Origin: an uncultured Muribaculaceae bacterium
GTDB taxonomy: Bacteria; Bacteroidota; Bacteroidia; Bacteroidales; Muribaculaceae
Direction of reading: 5' to 3'
NCBI GenBank assembly: GCA_904501735.1
Contig: CAJGBY010000004.1
Coordinates: 62,001 to 126,000 of the forward strand
DNA: 64,000 bases
The stretch's first letter is position 1. Every line of letters starts with the position of its first letter. Shown here piece after piece: positions 25,060 to 33,239 of the stretch. Under the pieces are notes generated by a model that saw only the letters and a list, made by a program, of their open reading frames with translations, was not told the DNA's origin and did no database searches. Made by a program: the position numbers and the translations under genes.

Positions 25060-25728
25060 ATGAAAAACTGGTGTAAATACATATTGATGAGCGTGATGGC
25101 TATGGGCTTGTTGGCGTCATGCAGTGAAGAAGACGATGCTTATAGCTATGGTGATTTCTTGTATGAGCTTGTTACCTATGAAGGTAGCGAGGAAGGAAAG
25201 GCTGTGTTTACTTATCAATCTTATAACGATTCGCCACTGGTTACACTCACTGCATCAAATGTGAAGAGTGTAGATGCGCCTAAGGGACAACGAATGCTTC
25301 TCAATTATGTGATCGAACAGTCGTTGGCGGCAAACGATCAAGTGGTAACAGTGAAAGGCTTGGCAAAGGTGAACACCGACACCATAGCTGTGGTGGAAAG
25401 TTCAAAACTTGACACTACGAAGATGGACCCTGTGAAGGTGGCGAGTGTGTGGCGCACAGGTAATTACTTGAATGTGCGTTGTAAGGTGCTATATACCGAA
25501 ACTCCTCGCATGATGAGTCTTGCTACAACTGGCGAAGTGGGTGAAGATGGCGCGTTGCAATGCTATCAGCTTCAAGACCTCATGGGTGCACAACCTTATT
25601 ATTGGACCGAAACTTACTTTAGTTACTACATAGAACCATCTATTAGCAATGCCGATTGCAAGACATTGATATATAATGTGAATGACGAAAAGGGTGCTAT
25701 GAAATTTGATTTTAAGATCAGAGATTAA
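25060..25728 (+). CDS. NigD-like lipoprotein
   Basis: A 222-residue envelope lipoprotein with signal and lipobox LLASC (Cys21). The domain order resembles Bacteroidota NigD-like proteins: an N-terminal OB-like half (FLYELVTYEG, GQRMLLNYVIEQSL) and a C-terminal beta half. Function unknown; NigD was named from a bacteriocin-related locus but the family is widespread. Its start is 3 bases after the LolD-like ATPase, so the two are cotranscribed. Confidence 0.65.
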   Translation: MKNWCKYILMSVMAMGLLASCSEEDDAYSYGDFLYELVTYEGSEEGKAVFTYQSYNDSPLVTLTASNVKSVDAPKGQRMLLNYVIEQSLAANDQVVTVKGLAKVNTDTIAVVESSKLDTTKMDPVKVASVWRTGNYLNVRCKVLYTETPRMMSLATTGEVGEDGALQCYQLQDLMGAQPYYWTETYFSYYIEPSISNADCKTLIYNVNDEKGAMKFDFKIRD

Positions 25729-25770
25729 AGTTTTTACGATAGAAAATAAATAAAAAATAATAATATAGTT

Positions 25771-26085
25771 ATGAGCAATAATCAACAACAAAAGAAGGAG
25801 ATTAGTATTGAAATGTCGCCAGAAGTGGCACAAGGAAAGTATGCAAACTTGGCTGTGATTTCACATGGTCCATCTGAATTTTTCCTTGACATGATATGTA
25901 TGGCTCCTAATGTGCCTCAAGCTAAGGTGCAAAGTCGCATCGTTATGACTCCAGAGAATGTGAAGCAGTTGCTTTTCGCTCTACAAGATAATGTGCGCAA
26001 ATATGAAGAAACATTTGGCGAAATCAAGCCAAAGGTGCCAGTGGGAACACCTAATGCGCCACTTAATCCTTTTGGTGTGAACTAA
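25771..26085 (+). CDS. DUF3467 domain protein
   Basis: A 104-residue cytoplasmic protein with the family core: EMSPEVAQGKYANLAVISHGPSEF, then FLDMICMAPNV and RIVMTPENVKQLLFALQDNV. Function unknown. The family is common in Bacteroidota, often alone near housekeeping genes. It sits 42 bases after the NigD-like gene and 31 before cysS. Confidence 0.85.
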   Translation: MSNNQQQKKEISIEMSPEVAQGKYANLAVISHGPSEFFLDMICMAPNVPQAKVQSRIVMTPENVKQLLFALQDNVRKYEETFGEIKPKVPVGTPNAPLNPFGVN

Positions 26086-26116
26086 TATAATTTCAATCAT
26101 AAAATAACTGAAAGAT

Positions 26117-27595
26117 ATGGAACATCCATTATATGTATATAATACGCTTACACGCAAGAAAGAACAATTCGTTCCGTTGAACGAGCCACATGTGGGTATG
26201 TATGTGTGTGGTCCAACAGTGTATGGCGATGGTCACTTGGGACACGCTCGTCCTGCTATCACTTTCGATATTTTCTATCGCTACTTGCTACACCTTGGTT
26301 ATAAGGTGCGTTATGTGCGCAACATCACCGATGTGGGTCACCTCGAACATGATGCCGACGATGGCGAAGACAAGATTGCAAAGAAGGCTCGTCTTGAAAA
26401 ACTTGAGCCTATGGAAGTGGTGCAATATTATCTAAATCGTTACCACAAGGCTATGGACGCACTTAATGTGCTTCCTCCAAGCATCGAACCACATGCATCG
26501 GGACACATCATCGAGCAAATCGAATATATCAAGAAGATTCTTGAAGCTGGCTATGCCTACGAAAGCGAAGGCTCGGTATATTTCGATGTGCCAAAGTTCA
26601 ATAAGGACTATAACTATGGTAAGTTGTCGGGTAGAAATGTAGAAGAATTGCTAAATACTACTCGCGAACTTGACGGACAAAGCGAAAAGCATCACCCAGC
26701 TGACTTTGCGTTGTGGAAAAAGGCAGCACCCGAACATATTATGCGTTGGCCTTCACCATGGAGCGATGGTTTCCCTGGTTGGCACTTGGAATGTTCAACA
26801 ATGGGAACAAAATACCTTGGCGAAACATTCGATGTGCATGGTGGCGGTATGGACTTGATGTTCCCCCACCACGAATGCGAAATTGCTCAATCGGTGGCAC
26901 ATTCAGGACACGATGCAGTGCGCTACTGGATGCACAACAATATGATTACTATCAATGGTAAGAAGATGGGTAAGTCGCTTGGCAACTTCATCACTCTCGA
27001 CGAGTTCTTCAATGGTACTCACGAGCTTCTTGAACAAGCTTATTCACCTATGACAATTCGCTTCTTCATCCTTATGGCTCACTATCGTGGTACAGTGGAC
27101 TTCTCTAACGATGCATTGAAATCGGCCGAAAAGGCTTACGACCGTATGATGGATGGCTGGAAGCGCTTGAATGACATCAAGGCTGCCGATGCTACAACAG
27201 TCGACCTAAATGTGGCTGACTTGAAGGCTAAGTGCTATGAAGCAATGAACGACGACCTTAACACAGCTACAGTAATAGCACATTTGTTTGATGCTTGTCG
27301 TTCAATCAATCTTATCAACGATGGTAAGGCTGCTATCTCTCAAGCCGATCTTGATGCGCTAAAGGATGTGTTCAAAGTGTTCTTGTTTGATATCCTTGGA
27401 GTGCGTGATGTGGCAGCTTCGGGTGATGTGAACTTGAAACCATACGAAGAGGCTGTTGACTTGCTTTTGCAAATTCGCAAGAATGCTAAGGATAACAAGG
27501 ATTGGGCTACGAGCGATCTTATCCGCAATCGCCTTGTTGAAATCGGCTTTGATGTAAAAGACACAAAGGACGGTTTTGAATGGAAAGTGAAGTAA
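26117..27595 (+). CDS. cysS: Cysteinyl-tRNA synthetase
   Basis: Class I synthetase of 492 residues that charges tRNA-Cys. The HIGH motif appears as GHLGHARP, preceded by the zinc cysteine in MYVCGPTVYG. Further zinc ligands are in WHLECSTM and FPHHECEIAQS. The second signature is KMGKSLGN, a Gly variant of KMSKS. The end overlaps the next gene by 16 bases, implying coupling. Confidence 0.96.
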   Translation: MEHPLYVYNTLTRKKEQFVPLNEPHVGMYVCGPTVYGDGHLGHARPAITFDIFYRYLLHLGYKVRYVRNITDVGHLEHDADDGEDKIAKKARLEKLEPMEVVQYYLNRYHKAMDALNVLPPSIEPHASGHIIEQIEYIKKILEAGYAYESEGSVYFDVPKFNKDYNYGKLSGRNVEELLNTTRELDGQSEKHHPADFALWKKAAPEHIMRWPSPWSDGFPGWHLECSTMGTKYLGETFDVHGGGMDLMFPHHECEIAQSVAHSGHDAVRYWMHNNMITINGKKMGKSLGNFITLDEFFNGTHELLEQAYSPMTIRFFILMAHYRGTVDFSNDALKSAEKAYDRMMDGWKRLNDIKAADATTVDLNVADLKAKCYEAMNDDLNTATVIAHLFDACRSINLINDGKAAISQADLDALKDVFKVFLFDILGVRDVAASGDVNLKPYEEAVDLLLQIRKNAKDNKDWATSDLIRNRLVEIGFDVKDTKDGFEWKVK

Positions 27596-28026
27596 AAGAA
27601 ATAATATTGAGAAGGATTGTATTTGTAATTATTGGAATTGTTGTGATGATGTTCACTGCTTGCCAATCATCGCAAAGCAAGTCGGTAGACAGTGGCAAAG
27701 AGGAGAGTAGAGTGATATATAAAGGAATATTGCCTGCTGCCGATTGTCCGGGAATAGTCTATGACCTTACGCTGATAGGAGATAGTGTATATTCACTCGA
27801 TATGACCTACATCGAAGGGATTGACGGAAAAGATGTAACTTTTTCGTCGACAGGGAATGTGAGCTACACTCAACAGGGGGATAAAAGAGCGGTGATTCTT
27901 AAGCCTTCGACTGACGAGGTGGCGACATATTTTCTTGTGATAAACGACTCTACACTGCGAATGGTGAACGATAGTTTGCAAGAGATTCCAAATAATTTGA
28001 ACTATGATCTTATCAAACAGAAATAA
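27580..28026 (+). CDS. NlpE-like lipoprotein
   Basis: A 148-residue lipoprotein with lipobox FTAC. The sequence YKGILPAADCPGIVYDLTL matches the N-terminal NlpE domain (usually LPCADCPGI), but the first Cys of the CxxC pair is Ala here, so only one of the two redox cysteines remains. E. coli NlpE reports envelope and copper stress, and an intact CxxC matters there, so sensing may differ. It starts inside cysS. The longer C-terminal OB domain of E. coli NlpE is absent. Confidence 0.75.
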   Translation: MESEVKEIILRRIVFVIIGIVVMMFTACQSSQSKSVDSGKEESRVIYKGILPAADCPGIVYDLTLIGDSVYSLDMTYIEGIDGKDVTFSSTGNVSYTQQGDKRAVILKPSTDEVATYFLVINDSTLRMVNDSLQEIPNNLNYDLIKQK

Positions 28027-28052
28027 TAGTAATAAATCACAAATTTAATAGA

Positions 28053-28089
28053 AGAGGGCGACTAAAAAAACAGTTTTTAGTCGCCCTCT
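28053..28089. terminator. Long bidirectional hairpin after the NlpE-like gene
   Basis: Arms agagggcgactaaaaa and tttttagtcgccctct form a perfect 16-bp stem. A partial copy of the right arm (ttttagtcgcc) recurs at about 28102-28112. It marks the boundary where base composition falls. Confidence 0.8.
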
Positions 28090-28122
28090 AAGCAATTTCA
28101 TTTTAGTCGCCTATTTACGCCA

Positions 28123-28557
28123 TTATAATTTCTTCGAAACATATTTTAGTATCCTTCCTCTTTCCTTGGTGTCAGCCATAATCAAAGAATCGCTATCTAA
28201 TTTCAACACCTCATATACATATACGATTTTTGTTCCTAATGTTCGTTTTATCAGATATTTTCCATTTTTATTTTTACCAACTTTGCTTTCGTCAAATGTA
28301 GAATCGGCTTCATTTGACAAATAATATGGAACACATCGATCACTTACTATCAACTCTCCTTTGTTAAATACAAAAACACCTATTCCTGACTCTGTATAGA
28401 ACTCACCTAAATAGGTCGTACTATCTTCACACACATAATACCATTTATCTACACTCATCAGTACATCTCTCATACTACGATTCTCTTCTGCTAATACATT
28501 GGAAACATTACATAATATCATTATAATAGTTCCCATTATCATTACATTCTTTTTCAT
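28123..28557 (-). CDS. Small secreted protein of unknown function
   Basis: I do not recognise this 144-residue protein. It has a clear signal peptide (MKKNVMIMGTIIMILCNVSNVLA, cleaved before EENRS). The mature part looks beta-rich (WYYVCEDSTTYLGEFYTESGIGVFVFNKGELIVSDRC) with two cysteines that could form a disulfide; a small barrel is possible. The ATG lies directly after the stop of the broken protease gene upstream, so both were one operon. Codons are strongly AT-rich. Confidence 0.7.
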   Translation of the reverse strand: MKKNVMIMGTIIMILCNVSNVLAEENRSMRDVLMSVDKWYYVCEDSTTYLGEFYTESGIGVFVFNKGELIVSDRCVPYYLSNEADSTFDESKVGKNKNGKYLIKRTLGTKIVYVYEVLKLDSDSLIMADTKERGRILKYVSKKL

Positions 28558-28558
28558 A

Positions 28559-30020
28559 TCAGTTATTTTTTACATTAGTTATTACAATATTATAAGTTTC
28601 TCCAAACATAGATTCATCTCCTTTACATAGATATCCTTTTTCTGGATCCATATATATATACTGAGAATCATTTGTATAGCCAACAATAAGCACATTATGC
28701 CTATCATTTCCAATCCCATCTATATCAGTCATAATCGGAATCTATTGCTGATACATAATCTATGAATTCTGAAGTATAAAAAAAATGATTTACTACTTTG
28801 TCTAAAAATTGAAGGTTAAATCCAACACAAGGAATCTACTTATCTTCACACTCTAGGCTATAATACGTCCAAAATTCACCTTCATTAATATAAGGACCAT
28901 AAATTTGTGTTACAAACTCCATAATTGCTGTTACGCATGTATTTGGAACTTGTATAGGCATTGTTTGGGGGATATCTGGTACTGCCATGTTATCATTTTT
29001 TGTGTATTCATATGGCCCTACATTTGCTTCACTGTTAGCGGTTCCTCCTCCACTTTCTTTATCATCTTTTTCTTCATTCTTATTACCACCTTCATCATCA
29101 TTATTACCACCTTCATCTCCAATATTATCATCGTCGTCCCAATCATCATATATACAAGAACATGGGTCTTGACCACATTCACTACATTTGAAATAATCAC
29201 AAACACATTCTCCTTTCAACATATTACAGATCTCACAATATATTGGATCCTCTTCTATAATAACACATTTACATTCTAATGCATTACCACCACACAATGA
29301 ACATATCAATGATTCACTATCTAAATTATAAATTGTGCGAGAAACGTATTGTCTTGAAAAGAAGTAAATTTGTAATCGTTTTTTACTCTCTCCATTCTCA
29401 AATATATTCTCACTATCTGTTGTATGACTCTTTTCTGTTATAGAGTATTTACTTACCAAACATCCGTTATTATATCTATATCCCTTTTTAATATCCCCTC
29501 CAATTGTTGATGTCAATAATAATCCGCTATAATTAGTTTGATCTACAAAACAACCAATCATATTAACATCATTAAATTCATAACATTCATCTGGTATATA
29601 TGTAAAGAGTTTTGCCCATATTTCGTCTTTATTCATTATAACTACTAAACATGAATAAGTTTTTGTAAAAAGAAAATTATGTTCCAACTCATCAACACAT
29701 TTTACTTTAGATAACATTTCTTTTTCGCTTTTTAATGGAGTCATTAATATAATCCTACCATCATCAAGTCTATGAATTTTTGAATTTCCCCAATCAATCT
29801 CTATTTTATCCGAATTTGATGTAACTCTAGAATAGAATTTGCTATTATTCCTATTCATTGGTAGGACAACAGTTTCCTTACATTCATTTATAAATGTCTC
29901 AGCTCGTGTTAAAATCTCTAAATCAGTTTCACTCATTAAAACTTGGGGATGATAAACATTTTCATCAACACAGGATAACATCAACATAGTTATCCCGAAT
30001 AGTATTAGAATCTTTTTCAT
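28559..30020 (-). pseudogene. Cysteine-rich lipoprotein with C39/papain-like protease domain, broken by a stop and a frameshift
   Basis: The first 394 codons are open. They encode a lipoprotein signal (lipobox MLMLSC), a beta-rich part, three cysteine modules of CxxC...CxC (Cys 240/243/250/252, 262/265/272/274, 279/282/287/289), an acidic Gly/Asp/Glu linker, and NTCVTAIMEFV with the likely catalytic Cys362. A TAG at 28836-28838 then ends the frame. In the same frame after the TAG comes IPCVGFNLQFLDKVVNHFF; near 28740 the frame must shift to read IPIMTDIDGIGNDRHNVLIVGY (catalytic His) and YIYMDPEKGY (catalytic Asp), ending at TGA 28559-28561. This completes a C39-like Cys-His-Asp fold. Two lesions argue for decay rather than one read error. 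Confidence 0.75.
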
Positions 30021-30096
30021 TTGTAAAATTTGTAAACAATTTAATTAAACAAAAAGCATTTATTTTTCTGATTGCAATCATCTCAAAATGCTATTG

Positions 30097-30104
30097 CAAA
30101 AATA
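30097..30104 (-). promoter_or_regulatory. Candidate -7 element of the broken protease gene
   Basis: TATTTTTG followed by CA on the minus strand, about 75 bases before the ATG at 30020. No clear -33 TTTG. The rest of 30021-30285 is AT-rich without a gene. Confidence 0.45.
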
Positions 30105-30285
30105 AATCATCACACATAATTTCCTTTTAAAATCCTATAAAATAAGTCTATCAACAATATATATATATCACTGAGATTCAATATTTTAAAGGCTTAATAG
30201 ATTCTGATTTCTATCATATTATATAACTTGCTAATAATCAAGTATTTTCGTTATCTATTTAAATATATATTAATAGGTGAAAATC

Positions 30286-31737
30286 TTAACTATTCATTAA
30301 TTCTATAAATTCATCTCTATCCTCTGCTCCTGATTTCAATATCTTATTTTTTAATCGTGATTTCTTATTGTAATAATTTTCTTTTTTATCTCCAATAAGT
30401 AAACACACAGCACTAGCAGAAAATCCACAATATAGATAAAGCAATAACGATATTTCTTTTTCATTTAACCATGGAATCTGTTCTCGTACACGACTTATTA
30501 CATCATTATTGCATTCATTTAGTATATTTTCCAACTCTAACAAAGTCTGTTTTTCTCCAAATGCAGTTATCATTGAGATAGCTTCTCTATAAATAACATT
30601 TTTCTCCCTTTGTGTATTTTGACATTCAAAATATGCATCACATAAATTATTTATCAATTCAAATTTTTGACCAAACAATTTTTTAACTAACAATTGAACT
30701 TTCGACAGTTCAGAGCTATTTCTATTTAATTGTGTCAACACATTATTCATCTGCTCTTTTACATTTTTTAGTTCTGCATCATTCTTTTTTAATATTTCAT
30801 TGTATTTCTTATAAATCAATACAATAATAAAAGTAAACAACAATAATAGTAATATTATAACACAACAATAAAGCCATCTATCTCTTTCTAATTCCAACTT
30901 CATTATTTCAGTATTATTATCATTATATACTTCAATTGCATTAATTACTCCCGTTTTCATAGAAGTTCTTATTACGGAGTCTTGAAGAATCATCATCTTT
31001 TTAAAGAATAACAACGATAATTTTAAATCTCCTCTTAATTCAGCCTGTTCATATTTTATTCTATATTTAAGCAGATTATCATTTTCAACCATATCAAGAG
31101 CTTTATCTAAATAATAAAAAGCACTATCTGTCATATTCAAATTTTTATAACACATAGCTAGATTTTTGTAATTACGACCATTCTTCAAATCTAATTCTAT
31201 AATCAATGGTCTAATCAAATTCTTTGCTTTTTCATACTCACCCATTATCACTAAAACATCTGAATATAATTGAACAAATATATTGCCATCAACTAAATTC
31301 TCATAGTGATTTTTCCTCTCAGCTATATTCTCTATAATACTCAATCCCTTTTTGTATTCACCAGCATTAATATATGAAACTCCTAAATCCAATAATGCAT
31401 ACTCTGCTAATCTGCTACTATCTGATTTTAAGAAATTATCGTATGATAACTTAGCATATTTTAAAGCATTACCTACATCATACGAATCACCATACACAAT
31501 TCTAAAGCTATTATATATTAACCCCAAATAATAGTAATCATCTAACTGTTGAGCTATTTCTTCTGCCTCCAATAATGAAATAATACACTTTACATATTCT
31601 CCGGAATCGTATTGATTTTGCGCTTCATAGTATAACATCTCTAATTCTTCTTTAACCTCAATCTCATTGTGTTCTATGATGTTACATGAAAAAGCACAGA
31701 ATACTACAATAATATTTAAATATATCAATAATTTCAT
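30286..31737 (-). CDS. TPR membrane regulator with C-terminal HTH-like domain
   Basis: A 483-residue protein with the Bacteroidota layout signal/lipobox - tetratricopeptide repeats - transmembrane helix - coiled coil - DNA-binding-like C-terminus. The N-terminus has a possible lipobox (CAFSC). TPR helices fill about residues 30-290 (YLGLIYNSF, LGVSYINAGEYKKGL, LAMCYKNLNMTDSAFYYLDKAL). The membrane segment is VIILLLLLFTFIIVLIY (about 305-325). A coiled coil with NAELKNVKEQMNN follows, and the end LLLYLYCGFSASAVCLLIGDKKENYYNKK looks like a LuxR/sigma-region-4-type HTH. It would sense an envelope signal and control neighbouring genes; that role is inferred. It faces the broken protease gene in the same direction, 265 bases upstream. 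Confidence 0.75.
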   Translation of the reverse strand: MKLLIYLNIIVVFCAFSCNIIEHNEIEVKEELEMLYYEAQNQYDSGEYVKCIISLLEAEEIAQQLDDYYYLGLIYNSFRIVYGDSYDVGNALKYAKLSYDNFLKSDSSRLAEYALLDLGVSYINAGEYKKGLSIIENIAERKNHYENLVDGNIFVQLYSDVLVIMGEYEKAKNLIRPLIIELDLKNGRNYKNLAMCYKNLNMTDSAFYYLDKALDMVENDNLLKYRIKYEQAELRGDLKLSLLFFKKMMILQDSVIRTSMKTGVINAIEVYNDNNTEIMKLELERDRWLYCCVIILLLLLFTFIIVLIYKKYNEILKKNDAELKNVKEQMNNVLTQLNRNSSELSKVQLLVKKLFGQKFELINNLCDAYFECQNTQREKNVIYREAISMITAFGEKQTLLELENILNECNNDVISRVREQIPWLNEKEISLLLYLYCGFSASAVCLLIGDKKENYYNKKSRLKNKILKSGAEDRDEFIELMNS

Positions 31738-31855
31738 AGTTCATTTTTTTATATTTCTACAAGTTTATGTTAATCAACATTATTGATAATGTTGTATAGT
31801 ATAATATCAAACTATATTTCAAAATAGGAATTTTCTATTATACATATTATTTTTA

Positions 31856-31887
31856 CAAATCTAACACATTCTATATTTTTAAGCAAT
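31856..31887 (-). promoter_or_regulatory. Candidate promoter of the TPR regulator
   Basis: ATTG and TAGATTTG on the minus strand with 20 bases between; the -33 element has one mismatch. The leader would be about 115 nt and contains a small palindrome. Confidence 0.45.
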
Positions 31888-32169
31888 TATTTTATCATTT
31901 TCTACCTCATTCCCATATTTTTTCATACACTTACCACCCGCAAGGATTCTGTTTCTTTAATTCAGCTGTCAAAAAACTCGCTGCAAAAATACACAACGCA
32001 TTTTTTTCAAGAAGTTCCCTAAAAAAGCTAAAGATTCTATAGCAAAACACATTCTGCGTTTAAAATATTTATAAGGGAAAGGTTTAAAAACTTGATGAAA
32101 TGGATATTTAGCATTTGCCTACTATTTATGGGGATGAGAATGATATATTGGTTGGATTTAAAAAGAGAT

Positions 32170-32198
32170 AAAAAACACACCAATTTAAGTTGGTGTGT
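32170..32198 (-). terminator. Terminator of the esterase gene
   Basis: Arms acacaccaa and ttggtgtgt form a 9-bp stem around a 6-base loop, followed on the minus strand by six T residues. It lies 16 bases after the stop at 32214. Confidence 0.8.
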
Positions 32199-32213
32199 GC
32201 TTTGTAGGGTATG

Positions 32214-33146
32214 TTACTTTCTGATTAGGAATTCGAGAGGAATGTGTAGGCGTGATTCCCAAGAATTTTCATCGTGTGCATGTCCTGGGAATAGCTGACT
32301 GCGGAAATGAGCCGTTCCCCAACCTTTAGCTTTGAAAAGCTCGTTGATTTGCATCTGAAGAGGAATGTAGCCTGCATCGATAGTGCGATCGCCACAGTCC
32401 ATGTAGATGTGTGCCGAGTTTGGAGTAGGGAGATTGTCGTTGAGGTAGTCGCGAAAAGCTTTCGCCCACACAGGGACCTCGGCAGGAGCGTCGGTAATCA
32501 CAAGAGGCGAGTGGGTTGACAAACAAGCTGCACCACCAAAAATGTGAGGGTACTCGCAAATAGCATACATAGAGATGAGTCCACCCATACTTGATCCAGC
32601 GATGAATGTGCTGCCGCGTTCGGGACTTGTAGAGTAGTTCTTATCGATGAAAGGCTTCAATTCTTCTACGATAAAACGAAGATAATTATCGGCTACAAAC
32701 ATATTCATGTTGTATTTAGCTAGCAGCGTATCATCCTTGGCTATGTAATCGAGAGCCTTGCGAGGCATGTAGTCGAAAAGGCGTCCTTCAGGGTGATTAT
32801 TGATGCCAACTACGATGAATGGACGAGTGCGATTGTCCTTTTGAAGGATTTGTGCCACGCTATCGACATTCCAACTCTGTTTGTTCCAAGAGGTTGACTT
32901 GTCGAAAAGCATTTGTCCGTCGTGCATGTAGAGCACGGCGTATTTCTTCGAAGAATCGTATCCTTCGGGTAGCCACACCATCACATCGCGAGCTTCGAAG
33001 TGCTTGCTTTTGAAGGCGTTATGATATACAAGTGTGCCGAAATCGACTTGTTGTGCGTTAGGGGTGTCAGCTTGTCGCTTTTCTGTCTTGGTGTTGCATG
33101 CCACTGCGGCAAGTGCAATCAAAAATATGCCAAAGATCTTTTTCAT
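32214..33146 (-). CDS. Exported esterase, alpha/beta-hydrolase (esterase D/CE1-like)
   Basis: A 310-residue lipoprotein hydrolase. The lipobox is AAVAC (Cys17). WLPEGYDSSKKYAVLYMHDGQ is the typical strand-and-oxyanion region, GSSMGG holds the nucleophilic serine, and the final His is in FPGHAHDENSW. Similar proteins act on carbohydrate esters or siderophore esters; nothing nearby fixes the substrate. Single gene with its own terminator. Confidence 0.85.
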   Translation of the reverse strand: MKKIFGIFLIALAAVACNTKTEKRQADTPNAQQVDFGTLVYHNAFKSKHFEARDVMVWLPEGYDSSKKYAVLYMHDGQMLFDKSTSWNKQSWNVDSVAQILQKDNRTRPFIVVGINNHPEGRLFDYMPRKALDYIAKDDTLLAKYNMNMFVADNYLRFIVEELKPFIDKNYSTSPERGSTFIAGSSMGGLISMYAICEYPHIFGGAACLSTHSPLVITDAPAEVPVWAKAFRDYLNDNLPTPNSAHIYMDCGDRTIDAGYIPLQMQINELFKAKGWGTAHFRSQLFPGHAHDENSWESRLHIPLEFLIRK

Positions 33147-33202
33147 AAGTTAAAAATGTTGTAATGGAATGTAAAATTACGAATAATATGATATTTGCTT
33201 AC

Positions 33203-33210
33203 TATCTTTG
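33203..33210 (+). promoter_or_regulatory. Candidate -7 element for the EamA transporter
   Basis: TATCTTTG followed by CG, 29 bases before the ATG at 33240. No -33 TTTG at the right distance. Confidence 0.45.
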
Positions 33211-33239
33211 CGCCGAAAAAATGAAATTATTATAAAAAT

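Larger units (their letters stand above)
31738..32213. other. AT-rich intergenic stretch without a convincing gene
   Basis: This 476-base stretch is among the most AT-rich parts of the window and marks the right edge of the AT-rich block. It holds the candidate promoter of the TPR regulator (31856-31887), a second minus-strand -7-like element TATTTTTG at 31984-31991, a small palindrome near the TPR start (aacattatcaataatgtt), and a terminator near 32180. The short open frames here have no coding character. Confidence 0.6.

Noticed and set aside
28600..30200. Possible repeats or CRISPR-like array in the AT-rich block
   Set aside because: No regularly spaced direct repeats; the apparent repetition is the Asn/Asp/Glu-rich coding linker.
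31879..31926. 15-codon minus-strand open frame after a -7-like element in the AT-rich gap
   Set aside because: Too short and without processing signals to call a peptide gene; worth a look only if transcripts are found.
32092..32298. Plus-strand open frame of 68 codons at the right edge of the AT-rich block
   Set aside because: Runs through the esterase terminator and into its coding end; no motif.
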